Shown piece after piece: positions 46,273-59,508 of a stretch of 64,000 nucleotides of DNA. The position numbers were made by a program, and so were the translations under genes. How positions within the stretch are numbered: position 1 is the first letter of the stretch; each line of letters begins with the position of its first letter. Under the pieces are notes generated by a model, which was given only the letters and a program-made list of their open reading frames with translations, searched no databases and had not been told where the DNA came from. Origin of the DNA: Acarospora socialis (taxonomy: Eukaryota > Ascomycota > Lecanoromycetes > Acarosporales > Acarosporaceae); assembly GCA_025617375.2 (NCBI GenBank), contig JAMYGW020000006.1, forward strand, positions 873,001-937,000. The letters are read 5' to 3'.

Positions 46273-46286
46273 TAGTCATGTCAGTC

Positions 46287-46470
46287 CTCATTGACACGGC
46301 ATCATGGATGGCATCTTGTTAGGGTAAGGTGGGCAAGCAAGGTATAGGGGCTGTGAAGCCCTACCTGACTCATCACAAATGGAGTGATCTCCCGGCCTAG
46401 GAGATGTAATCTTAAAATGTCTTGCTACCTCCTCCGAGTACTCAAAGCTTAGAGTAGTCGGCGTTGGCGA
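46287..46470. repeat. Dispersed repeat, copy 2
   Basis: Matches 31032-31190 in blocks (GTATAGGGGCTGTGAAGCCC, GATGTAATCTTAAAATGTCT). It begins right after the 46.0-kb MITE and carries about 30 extra bases relative to copy 1. Confidence 0.7.
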
Positions 46471-46474
46471 CATG

Positions 46475-48271
46475 GAAACCTTAGCTTCTTACTAATAATA
46501 AAAGGGGCTGCGTTCATTCTCGTCTTCCACACACGTGACTTGAGATATCTCATCATTTTGATGATGGCGATTGACAGTGGATGACGCAAGTGCGGGATGA
46601 TCGTCCTGCCCGAGAGTTCTCTAAGGTATTGGACCATATAAATGTGATGTAGCTGTCAATGCGAATGAAACCGTGCCGTTCACGTCGATGTCCTCATTGG
46701 GGGTCATGCAACGGCATGTGCCATAAGAATCATGATGGTTCCTTTAACAGTCCTGGTACTCTAGATCAAAGGCTTGCAAGGAGTATCTGTACAGAGCTTA
46801 GCAGGCAGTCAATGGGCACTCCACATGTACGTCGGTATATCATCCAGACCAGGAAGGTTCAATAATATTAATGGTTGGATCTTCTCCTCTGTTTTACGGA
46901 GTAAGGTCGGATTTAATGCATGGAAGAAGGTCAGGCTGGGAACACATGTTGGACCGGATTTGACGCTTCCGTGGTTGCGCAAAGTCGGTACCCGTCATAA
47001 CTCTTGAATCCGACTCACTGACCGATAGATTCGAGTATGATGGAGAAGAGGGCACCGACATGACGACTACTCACTGATACGGTATCATTCTAGATCAACC
47101 AGAAGAAGAGTTGGACGGTTCACTTGCAAGCACTGTTCCTGTCGTCTTGTGGAGTGCTTTACCATTACCATATATATGTCGGATGTTAACCCAGATGTCC
47201 CCGCAGTCTGGTCGTACAAGACCTGTCTACCGGGTTCTTCACTTTATTTTCCCGCCTCAATCATCATGGTTGTCCCTCGCAAGATTCATGTCACTTTCCT
47301 ATTTCACTCTCACGGCTGATTAGGCACCACCACTCGACTGCATGCAGTCTGGTCTGAACATTCTGCACGGCTCATAGTAGTTTAGCTTCAAAGTAAACGC
47401 CGGGTCAGCTCTTGGCAGGCCAGAGCTAGGGGAGATCGTCCCTCAAAGTCAAATGCTCGAGATCTTACCCCGGCGGCTGGTCGGTCACCCTTCGCCCTCG
47501 GGGATCAAACCCCCACTTTACTGACGCCTGCAGGCTGCATGGAGGGCCCATGATCGAAGGCCATTGGATCCCCGATCCCTGTACTGCGGGACCTGACCCT
47601 GGCGCGAGAAGAGATTCGAAGTTAGTGGATGCCTACCCAGGTCAGACTCATACCTACACAGTGTACAACGGAGAAAGATGCTCTGTACCTAATTGTACAC
47701 GTCCAATTGGGCCCGCGCGCAAAAAGGTTCGAGTCACGACGGTTTACGGGTTGCCTGACCTGACCTTGACATGATCTGACCGAGTGTCTCTTTTGTCATT
47801 ATTTGGTACGACCTTACCTGCTTCCCCCCCTCTACCGTAAAATTCCCCGAGCCTTTTCGTGCCCTTTGCTACGTGTACAGTACTTGTACTCCGTACCGTA
47901 CCAAACCTTAAGGAACAAAAGTACAGTACCCATACAAACCGACGGAGTAGAAATAACTCCTTTCAAAGGAAGCTTGACCTCAAATCACCATGTTGCCGCT
48001 CCAGTCATTCCTTTGATTCCTCGAGAAACCGGTCAGAGACCCGCCACTCTGTCATTGCTGCCCTCTCCCACATCTTAGATTTAATCGCATCGTAATTCAA
48101 ATCGGCCGACCCGTCTGGCCCCGATCTCTCCCGCGCCTGTGTTACGGAGAGAAATCATTGCAACGCTTCAATCGCGCCGCGGGTTCCTACATACATATAC
48201 GGTTTACATATATGCGATCCACCGCATAGCGCTCCAATCCTTTCGCGGAAGGTGCACCTTAACTGGTAGCA
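46475..48271. other. Gene-free tract and homeobox gene promoter
   Basis: No gene recognised. From about 47.8 kb it is rich in GTACAGTAC and CCGTACCGTACC words like those upstream of the RSC7 gene, and is the likely promoter of the homeodomain gene. Confidence 0.45.
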
Positions 48272-50517
48272 ATGGATTTCGCTCATGTTCATGACCCAAT
48301 CTACGCCGACGAGCGCGCGAAGTCTGCCGGTCAAGCGAGGTTCCAAACGACAGCCATTGCTGCATCTCCAGGTCGATTGGAGCTCGATGGCGCCGATCTG
48401 AAGCTGTACTCCTCGTCCGACGGCCAAGACGACGAGCCAATTGTTGACACCGCCGAAGAGACAGAGGAAGTGGATACCTCGACCAGACCGCGGCTTAACC
48501 CTGAGCAAGTCTCCGTGCTCGAACAACAATTCCAATATTATCACAAACCGAACAGCAGCGTCAAGCAGCAATTAGCGACACAGACGGGCTTGTCGCTCCC
48601 CCGCGTAGCTGTGAGTCCACCGTCTTGTAAATAGGTCGCATCCAAGGGAACGATTGTTAATGATATATCTAGAACTGGTTTCAAAATCGCAGAGCCAAAG
48701 CGAAGCAACAGAAGAAATTGGAACAACAAGTCATGCAGACGGTCGAGACCGCACCCAACTGGGGCTTTGGACAATCAATGACACCGACCTCATACATTTC
48801 TCCAGAGTATCACCCCTCCGAGCTCGCATCCACTCCTCGACAGCCAACAGCAGCTGGTGGTTTCGGCACAGTGACGGGAGGTTCGAATTCTGAAAACCAT
48901 TACGAGTCGTCGGCCGAAGCGAGCTATGCATCCTTGCAGCGTGCCATTACTGCTGCCGAAGCCGCTCAGGGCACCTTTCAGGGTGATCTCCAGGAGAGGA
49001 AAACCGAATTAGTGACACATGATCCCAACGGCTTCCCCACGTATGCCACCAGTGCAAATATCAACACCAACACCGCTGTCCCGCCGTTGGGCTCCGCGTT
49101 TTCCGACTGGAGCAGCAGTAAAGCATCGTCAGATGCTTGGACGCCAGCATCTCAGTCTCACCTGGAAAATCCTTTCGAATTTTACAACGGCGCCTTGCAC
49201 CAACCGCCTCTGCTCCAGCAACAGCAGTCGTCCGCTCCATCACAAGAATGTAATGTATACCGTAATTCCCTCGAAACGTACGGACTACAGCATCAGCCGC
49301 ACATAACTTCGTATCCTTCGCAGCTCAGCCGTCAAGAGCCGGAAACGCAGCAGCAGCTTTGCTTGCCAGAACCATCGCGACATCCACCAGCTTTCCCCGA
49401 AGAAGCTTTTACGCGACGGAGCTCTGTGTCTTCGGAGTTGGCCAACACCCTGGGCACTATCGACATCCACTCCCAACAGCCACAGTCACAACACCAAGGG
49501 GTTGTTTTCAAGCAGCCTGAAATTCCTCCGCTAGATATTGCTGCCCGGAGGAACCGGCGGCGACCTGCAGCCCTCGGTGCGACTGCACTTCGAAGTCGCT
49601 CCTGTGCCGGACCGCTGTCCATGTCACCTACCACTGTAGGCTCCTTCCTCGGGCCGTCGACTCCTGTTCGTCGCATCAAGTCCACGAGCAGCAATCTGAA
49701 CGTAGCACATGGCCGAATACAAAAGCCCATGCCTGGCTCGGCTCAGCGCTCGCCTTTACAGTTTCAGAGTTTCGGTGAGATCGATGCTTTCAACGACGCC
49801 AATGTGATGAATCGTGAGAACAACCTTTCCTCACAGACCATACCATCCAGTTCAAGTCTGGCTCCTCCGACGCCCTTATCTCCTCCCGATATCAAAACCC
49901 CGCAGCTCCCCTATGTCTCGGATCAGCAAGGGCTTCCTTTCGTGTACAACACCGCCTATTCTGCTTGCTTCGGTCCTGACACATCAGGGTTGGACTCTAA
50001 CCTCGCTTCTCCCCCTGCAACGCCTCTCAATGCCGAGATGCTAGCTCGATTGCAGCAACACGTGTTGCAACAACAGCAACTTCCACAACCTCCTCAATCG
50101 GCTCCGGCTTTCTATACTTCCTTCCCGCAATACTCGCCTCCTTCTTCGACCGGCCCTCCGACGTGCGGGATGTGGTCCGACGCACCGATGGCTTCGCCAA
50201 AAGTCTACTCATTCCCTCCGACCATCCACATGCCACAGCCATTATACGTATCTCCCATCAACTATTCAGACTCCGGCGCAACGAATCAATTTCCTCATCC
50301 GTTCCCTCATCCGTTCCCGCTCCCGCTCCAGAACGAAATCGCCCAGGGTGGAGGCAGTCATCATGAGTTCCAGGTCGACAGCGCTCCGAAAGTGCCGGAA
50401 TTCTTCTTTCACGAGTTTCCGGAGCAGAAGGAAGCCCACCAGCAGATTTCGAAGCAATTAGAGCCACACAAGCCGAAGAACTATATCTTTGCCAACGCTA
50501 CGCCGGATGACTTCTAG
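48272..50517 (+). CDS. Homeodomain transcription factor
   Basis: Predicted 727 aa, exons 48272-48610 and 48673-50517. The intron lies inside the homeodomain and is in phase. The homeodomain occupies about residues 72-130: RPRLNPEQVSVLEQQFQYYH, KPNSSVKQQLATQTGLSLPR, and recognition helix VANWFQNRRAKAKQQK. This is the typical TALE-free homeodomain of filamentous ascomycetes, some members of which regulate conidiation or hyphal development. The rest is Gln/Pro/Ser-rich and disordered, with a short conserved-looking basic patch RRNRRRPAALGATALRSRSC near residue 280. The specific target genes and orthologue name cannot be derived. Confidence 0.93.
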
Positions 50518-52170
50518 TCCCCAAAGCCCGTGTGTATCCGGGCGACCAACATCAGCAGCTGTCGTTCTCGTTTCTTTGTTACTGTTTACCCCTCATGATA
50601 CCAGCGATTCCACGCATGTTTTTCTTTTCCCACGACAACATATTTCTCAATTTATCTCGCAAATTTCCAACATGTACGAACTCTCAGATCTATGTGATTT
50701 TCCGTCCTCTAGCGTTTCGTTCGTGCAAGTTCTATCACCCCAACCCCACTGACGTGTATAATGTAATCGGTATTTCTGGGCGGAGTGAACTCAACGAGCT
50801 TATCAGATCTCCAGCGTGTCTTTATAGAAGGGAAGGGAAGGAACATTTCTGTGAGGGACGTCTTTGTCATGGACGGGCATTCAATGCCAATGGGCACGAC
50901 TTGAGATCTTCTCCAGTACTGTGCTGTACTCTAGTGTATACTACAACGTAACAAAATGGTTCGGCGCACACTTTCCACTTTCCACTTTCATCATTTCACT
51001 GTCATACCTGTGAGGAATGAAGTACTGTTCCAGACAACAGCGACGTGCTTTGCTTTCTTCTGCTTTGCTTTTTACCTTGTGCTTCAGTATGGTGGAAGGA
51101 TGAGGATGAGTAGAACAGAGAGCTTAACTGAAATCTCAATCATTCGTCTAGCTATCAAAAGTGATTGACCAAAAGCCTCACTGCTTCCAACCGATGATGG
51201 AGCAGAGTTCTTATACTCAGTCGCCATTATCTAATACTGCATACAGTGCTCCTCAATTTGTATCCTCTTGTGGTGAGATTTCACTCGAGTACCTTCATAT
51301 CATTCACCAGACCATAGCCCCTCTAACCCGATCCAGAGGTTTTGGAAGAGCATTGTCGAACGTCTCAGGGAAGGAGTGCCCCCCAGCCTTCAGTCCTCGG
51401 AATTTTTCGTTCGTCAGTGTTGGTCGATGATGGGTCGGCCAGCTAGACAGTTTAGAGGGATTTTTAACAATCAGCGTCGAACGTCTCAGGGCGGGAGTGG
51501 CCCCCTCCCAATGTTTCCTTCGGGCCTCGAAGGAAGCATTCACTCATCATCGCATACCGGTGATGGATTCACTCAGTCTAGCCTGATTCAATGGGTTTCA
51601 ATGACCGTCGTCGAACATCTCAGGAGATGGAAGGGCCTCCTGGTGCTCCTTTGGTCCTTGAGCTTGTTCCTCGTTGTTGGTTGATGATGAGTCAGTTAAG
51701 GTAGTTGAGATACGGTAGGTTTAGAGCGTTTTCACAATCATCGTCGAACGTCTCAGGATGCGGGAGCACCCCTTGACCTTGGGAGGAAGTGATTATCTGC
51801 AATTGTGGACTGATGATGAAGGCAATCTACAAGATTGGGAGCACTCCTGTTCGGCATTTGGAGGAAGTGGCTGTTCCTCATCGTTGACTGATGATGGATT
51901 CAGTTTAATTAGCTTGATTGAGAGAGGCTGAGGGATTGTTGTGGCATTTCTTAGGATTGGGAGCACCCCTGGACCTATGAAGAAAGCATTCACTCATCAT
52001 CGCCCACCAGTGATGCATATCTTTAGCTACTAGACCGGGAGGATTCCCTTCAGACGAGTATGCACTCTCCAACATCCGAATTACATAAAACGTCAAACGT
52101 TTTCCTACGCCGCCAATGCTAAGCCCCAGGAGCCTGAATACCCACTTTCCACACCCTAGCCATAAACAAA
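50518..52170. other. Intergenic with degenerate tandem repeats
   Basis: 3' flank of the homeobox gene, then a degenerate tandem repeat (51354-52020). No gene is recognised. Confidence 0.5.
51354..52020. repeat. Degenerate tandem repeat, units about 120-190 bp
   Basis: The anchor GTCGAACGTCTCAGG recurs at 51356, 51476, about 51610 and 51744, with a weaker fifth copy near 51939. Each is followed by GGGAGTG/GGGAGCACCCC and often by GAGGAAGCATTCACTCATCA and TGATGATGGATTCA. Unit spacing is 120, 134, 134 and about 195 bp. Confidence 0.75.
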
Positions 52171-52858
52171 TCACCCTCCCCACTTCCTCTCCCCCCGCCA
52201 CCTATCCAACGCCTCCTCCCACCCCCCACCAGCACCCCCCTCCCCACACCGTTCCCCCACAACCCCCCACGTCCTCGCCCGCACAATCCCCTCCACCCCC
52301 CTCTCCATCCTCACCAACCCCATCAACGCCTCCGTCCTCGCCTGCCGCGGAAACACCCTCGCCGAATACGGATCCAACCGCTCATCCACCACCCTCTCCC
52401 GCTCCCTCGCCGACTCCACTTCCCGCAACAGCAGATCCGGATCGTCCGGGTCCGGGCTCGTCGCGACGCCGGCGCAGTAGCTCAGCACGTCGGACCGCGT
52501 CTGCCAGGAGGGGAACAGGACGCGCTCTTTGAAGGCGGCGCAGGAGTGGGGGGAGAGTTGCCGGTGGGTGGTCGGGGGTCGGGGTTGGCGTGTCGCGGTG
52601 GAGGACGGGTCGAAGCCGGAACGGGAGGGGAGAAGCAGCGCGTTGAGGTGCTGCGTTATGGAGTCGTCGATGGCGCTGCGGGAGGTGCGGAGGAAGTCTG
52701 TGGGTGGAGGGTGGTGGTTAGGAGGGCGACGCTGAGCGAGGGGAACGGAGCGCTGAGGGGGTTGGTACGGGAAAAGGGTGGGAGGGCATACCTCGTAGAG
52801 CGGTCTCGTTGAAGCAGAAGCGCGGCGTCAGGTGGGGTTGCGGGGATGGCTGCGACAT
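52171..52858 (-). CDS. MIX23 / caffeine-induced death protein 2 (CID2) family protein
   Basis: Predicted 197 aa, exons 52858-52792 and 52697-52171 (94-nt intron). It begins MSQPSPQPHLTPRFCFNETA, then DFLRTSRSAIDDSITQHLNA across the junction, HSCAAFKERVLFPSWQTRSD, and a charged helix LLREVESARERERVVDERLD followed by YSARVFPRQARTEAL. These blocks match the fungal Cid2/Mix23 family. Yeast Mix23 is a small intermembrane-space protein that supports mitochondrial protein import. Local GC is very high, which makes antisense frames look long. Several Cys are present, but I did not assign the redox motif. Confidence 0.85.
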
Positions 52859-53468
52859 CGCCAGTGTTGTGACGGCCGGTGGCGACGGGGTGGAGGGTGG
52901 TGGTCGGCTCCAGAAGTACCCCGCCACTTTTGCCGTTCGCCTCGATGGGTTGCGTAGGATAGGTAGATGGTGAGGTAGATGTTGTCAAAAGCCGAACGGC
53001 GCTTGTTCCGAAACCACGGCACTCAATATATGTAGTATATAAGGATGTTCGAGTAGATCAGAAGGTGGTGATTTAAAGGCGGAGATAGCCACCATCGAGC
53101 AGGCGAGGGCTAGTGCGCGTCAGCGATCCGAGTATCATTTTAACCTCCCGTACGGTTTCTTGCGCGTAGCTATCTTGTTTTGTATTTGCTCTCACCCTCA
53201 TAGCTACAGCCAGCTTCAGATTGAGCAATTCTGCGAAAGTGGCTTTAATCCGAATCAAGCATTTACTCCTTTCTCCGGCTTCTTTGCGGAGTCACGCCCC
53301 GCAACTGCAGTCGCGTTTGTTGAACCCCCTGAGCTTCGATTCTGTGACGCGTTTCCGTTGGCGTACACACAACGTCCAAGTCCATTGTACCAGTCTGTCG
53401 TCTTGACTTCTCTTTGACTCTCATCAACCGCATTTCAAGAATCAATCTACGACTGCGGTCCTGGCACA
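52859..53468. other. Divergent promoter region
   Basis: Between MIX23-like (-) and the Fpg glycosylase (+). No gene recognised. Confidence 0.5.
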
Positions 53469-55009
53469 ATGCCCGAAATTGGCGAAGGTTAGTTGGCCTT
53501 CCTCGTTCATAGCTCACCGTACTGATCAGAAGCAGTTGCGCGGATCGTTCACTATCTTAAAAAGCGATTGGTTGGAAAGACGCTTGCTACAGTTAAGGCT
53601 CAGGACGATGCCAATGTCTACGGCAAGGTGGGAACCACTGCCGCCGAGTTCCAGAAGGCTATGACGGGGAAGAAGGTGCTTGATGCAGGGCAACAGGGCA
53701 AATACTTTTGGTATGAGAGTCATATCTTTCGAGGTGTTTACTCGAGAGCTGTCCCTTTATAGAGGCCTGACTGGAGCAATGAACAGCTCCTGTAGAAGAG
53801 CATCCCGTCTTGGTCTCTCCCAGCTGACAGTTCCGCAGGCTTGTCATGTCATCACCGCCACACCCGGTCATGCACTTTGGTAGGCTTATATGCTATCAGT
53901 ATGACTTTCAACATACTGACTTAGTTTTTGCAGGAATGACCGGGTGGATCAAATTTCGGAATGAAGATACTTATTACTACAAGCCCGCAAAGGAGGAGCA
54001 GGAGGAGGAGAAGGAATGGCCTCCTAAGTTCTGGAAATTCGTATTGGAAACAACCGAAGAGCCGAAGTGCGAGGCTGCATTTGTTGACTCTCGCCGATTT
54101 GCTAGGATCAGACTGCTTGATTGCGACGCAGACGCCATCAGACAGACCACTCCACTGAAAGAGAATGGTCCTGACCCTGTTATTGATAAGGATGTAATCA
54201 CCGAAGAGTGGTTTGTGGACAAGATGAGGAGTAAGAAAGTACCGGTCAAGGCACTCTTGTTAGATCAGGCCAACTTCAGTGGCATTGGAAATTGGGTAGG
54301 GTAAGAGAGGCGGTACGGTAAACTATCAAGACGGTTACTGATAGGCTTTAGTGATGAGATATTGTACCATTCTCGAATACATCCGGAACAGTACAGCAAC
54401 ACTCTTAGCGATGCACAGCTGAAGCAACTACATACATCACTACTACACATCTGTTCGACGGCCGTAGACTTGCTGGCCGATTCAAGCAAGTTTCCGGAAG
54501 AGTGGCTCTTTAGGCATCGATGGGGCAAAGGTAAGAAGGATCAAAAGAAGGAGCTGCCCAACGGGGAAAAGATTGTACATATCACCGTTGGAGGTAGGAC
54601 GAGTGCAGTCGTTCCTAGCCTACAGAAGAAAACTGGGCCTGTTGCTGGTGACGTCAAGAGCGAGGATATCGACGGAGACATGAGTCCTAGCAAGGAAGAG
54701 GGAGAACAAAAACCTGCGAAGAAAAGCAAGGCTAGTTCCAAAGCAGCCAAGGAAGATCAATCCCAGCCGACTCAAACCCAGACCCTGACTGGGGCCAAGA
54801 AGAGAAGCCGTACCAAAGAGGCTGAAATCGACACAAAAGACTCTCCAGAAGCCCCGGCGAAGAAACGTAAGGCCGCACCCAAGCCTGAGCCAGTCAAAGA
54901 TGAAGGTATGAAGAACGCCAGTACTAGAAAGAAGAACGCTACTGCCGAAGACAAGGAGGCCGCATCCGGACGGCGACGCTCTACCCGTGTGACCGCTGGA
55001 AGAGCTTGA
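53469..55009 (+). CDS. Formamidopyrimidine-DNA glycosylase (Fpg/Nei family, zincless type)
   Basis: Predicted 419 aa, five exons: 53469-53487, 53536-53710, 53839-53879, 53934-54300 and 54352-55009. It starts MPEIGEVARIVHYLKKRLVG; Pro2 is the Schiff-base nucleophile and Glu3 the partner acid. Further hallmarks are MHFGMTGWI, a long acidic insert (KEEQEEEKEW), FVDSRRFARIRLLD, and the helix-two-turn-helix NFSGIGNWVGDEILYHSRIH. There is no Cys4 zinc finger; GGRTSAVVPSLQKK forms the zincless finger, as in plant and fungal Fpg. The last about 110 residues are a Lys/Ser-rich disordered tail with nuclear-localisation-like KKRK runs. It removes oxidised purines in nuclear base excision repair. Confidence 0.95.
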
Positions 55010-55811
55010 ATTTCTCGTTGTGCACTCGCTGCACATGGGCTGCACCACGTTCGAAATAAGTTTCGGGAAAGAGTACATGCAGAGATACTGGGTCGGGAAG
55101 GGATACCCACTTCTGGAAATTGCCCGCTTTGAGTGTATCACAGTGCATACACGTGTGTTCATCTGTCATTCGTTCTGACTGCTTAGTCAGACACAAGGCG
55201 GTCCGCTTGTTCATTGTACCTCATCGGTTTCGTCTGTGTTTACTGCGAAGGAGGTCATAAAGGCCAGCAAGGAGAGAAAGAGCTTCCATTCTATGCTTAC
55301 TGGGCACAGTCGCCGGGCTACAGATGAAGGCTCCGCCAGGCTATGCACCCGCTGGGCCGTTACGCATGATAACTTGATGTCATGCGATACTGGCTGCAAT
55401 GCAGAGATCACGCAGTGTTAGGTAGCGTCCAATGGCGCACTAAAGACTTCGAAATGCATCTTCAGCCACCGAGGAGCTGGGCTCAGTGAATGCAAGATGG
55501 TGGATGTTGATGTTTGACCGGAGGTCGCTTTCAATCCCCATTCGAGTACACATGAGGCGATTGCGTGATAGCCTGTGCGCCTCACACAATCAAGAACTTG
55601 GCATCACTGCACTCGTTGTCATCATTGCCCGTGAATTGCGCGTTGTCTACAAATTCACTGCAGCAAACGTTCAATGTATAATCTTACACTACTCTTCTCG
55701 TAAAGCAACAACACTCCAGGGAGTGAGGTCTGCAACGGTGTTTCCTTCGCTTCCCGTGCCGGTGGCTTTCATCAAGATCTCTAGATTGCTTTCGAGGTTT
55801 CCTTTCGACCA
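55010..55811. other. Intergenic spacer
   Basis: 3' flank of Fpg and promoter of the UPF0643 gene. No additional gene recognised. Confidence 0.5.
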
Positions 55812-56696
55812 ATGTCTGAGGTTACCAAATTAAACCGTCGTCCGACACATCCGTCTCCAAACTGCTCAAACACCAAGTCCTCCCTATTCGACTATCGCCT
55901 GGTCAATCCGTCTTTCGACGCCCTGAAGTTTAATGCTGCAGCCTCATTCCAGCTGCCCTCCACGCACTCTGACAGCTGCCAGCATGCGAAGAACGAAATC
56001 TCGGAGAATCTCCTCGTCGTGTCACCTTACACGTCGCGATCACACCTCCTCGACCTCAACTCAATCGACAAGCCAAACCAGCTGGTAGCCAAAGCATTGA
56101 CGACCATGAGGCCGATACGAGAAGACTACGCGACTGCACCGTATAAGGAAGCTTTCAATTGGAAGGAAATGACGGAGGTCTTGCATAGACTGATGAAAGA
56201 GGAGCAATACGAGTGGGAAGAGAGATCCTTCTATGTTGTGGTGTTCAAGTCTCAGGTGCCACCGACCACGGATAAGTCTCATCTCGGTAGACTAGACGAG
56301 AAGTCACACGAGGAGGCTATGGAAAGTGGAGGCCTTCTGAAGTGAGTCTAAACTCCTGTTGGTAGGTGTGATTTTGTCCTGAATTCACGCTTGATGTTGG
56401 AATATAGGTATTGGTTTGGCACCGCAGACCCGGATACTGGAAGAAACCTTGCGACCTGTAAGTACAATGTTCATTACTCTAGGAACCAATGCCTGACAGT
56501 TGAAGGTATCTGGCGGGAGAGAGCAGATGCCAAACGCGGCGGGGCCGGGGAGGGCCATCGGCGAGCTATGAGAGCAACTGTGGGCTTGTATACCGAATGG
56601 AGGTTTGAAAGACTGCGGTTAATCATCGGGAAAGATGTCAAAAACTGGGATATAGAGGAATGGCACGATCGAGCGGAAGAGAATCTCTGTTACTGA
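55812..56696 (+). CDS. UPF0643-family fungal protein
   Basis: Predicted 256 aa, exons 55812-56341, 56408-56457 and 56506-56696. The tiny middle exon and both split codons stay in phase. The C-terminal half is the conserved part: HLGRLDEKSHEEAMESGGLL, KYWFGTADPDTGRNLATCIW, and then RERADAKRGGAGEGHRRAM followed by TEWRFERLRLII. These match the uncharacterised UPF0643 family of fungi. The N-terminus holds VSPYTSRSHLLDLNSIDKPN. Molecular function unknown. It is followed in the same direction by the SAH hydrolase gene after about 300 bp. Confidence 0.82.
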
Positions 56697-56999
56697 ATCA
56701 GGAGTAGCATTGCACTTGTACCTAGAGTCCTTCATCATAAATCGAGTAGATCGCGTTGGTTTTGGGTCAAAGTTGCACCTCGAATGCTTACGTGATCAGC
56801 CGCATCACGTGCCATGGACCCTGGAGTGGAGGGGCAAGCACTAAAGTCGGTGCATTTCGACTTTTCAGCAACCGGCTGACTACCAACTCTCCGACCAAAA
56901 TATCCGTCAACTGTTCATCGACTCATCTAGAGTGTTTCCAATCCTTCCCTCCCGTCTTTCATAGAAATCATAGAACTCATCGCCGTCAATACCGCAAAC
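56697..56999. promoter_or_regulatory. Promoter region of the SAH hydrolase gene
   Basis: Spacer of 303 bp between same-strand genes. It contains ATCACGTG(C)CATG near 56803-56814, a CACGTG-type E-box on the likely Met/one-carbon gene; functional use is inferred. Confidence 0.4.
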
Positions 57000-58657
<1,658 letters not shown>

Positions 58658-59508
58658 ATAATCCTCCATGCTTTCCATTGTCAGCGGCTATCTTTTCAAC
58701 ACGAGTTTATGAGGAAATGAATGATACAAAAGTACTCTGGTCCTTCAACGGCATCGCATGGCATCTCTTCAACATCTCCACAAACGGGGCATGGGATACC
58801 CATCTGAGCGGCGGCGTTACTTGGCATTTCAACAACGGTCAAGTAGATATCGTAGATTAGTCTTGCGTTAGATACTGGAAGTAGATTCTCTACATGAAGC
58901 AAGGTTTCTGATTTCATTGAACCGAATGAACATGTGATCATGGTTTTGAACTACCGTAAGCCTCAACATGCAGCATCGGTATCGTTCTTACACCACACGA
59001 GCTACAACCCAACCTCGTTTCATAAGGTACGCAACATCCAGGCACCGTATCGCTTACGCAGCATCCAAAAATTCCACAGCTATCACCAAAAGCCATCCGC
59101 TTAACTCCGAGGCCAAAACCCGAGCCCAAACTCCGACCCACGAGAACTATATCAGGTTGGGACCGACATCTACCAGGATGACAGTCCGTCATTGATTACT
59201 CTTCAATGCATATACGAGATTACCAACCGTTCACGCACCTACGTTCGTATACCTCACGGCTTTATTGAGACGTTTTTAAGGATTCTGAGTGAGATCAGGT
59301 AGAGAACAGACACGCGGACATTTAGGCTTGTTGGGGAAGATATAAAGATCAGTCTGAGACGCTCGTTGGAGAGGTGGACGATCCATCAACAGCGATACAA
59401 TCCCAATTTTGCGGAGATCTTAACGTCTATCTTGATTGATTCGGATCGAGAGAGTCGAACAACTCAAGTTTATTGCGAGATAAACATACTTCAAGTCGAC
59501 AAACAGCA
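58658..59508. other. Intergenic spacer
   Basis: Probable SAHH 3' UTR, then the promoter of the aldo/keto reductase gene. Open frames here show no family resemblance. Confidence 0.5.

Noticed and set aside
47700-47760. GGTTCGAGTC resembling a tRNA B box
   Set aside because: No matching A box or cloverleaf pairing around it.
52116-52532. 138-codon Pro/Ser/Thr-rich plus-strand frame
   Set aside because: Antisense of the MIX23-like gene in very GC-rich DNA; no protein features.
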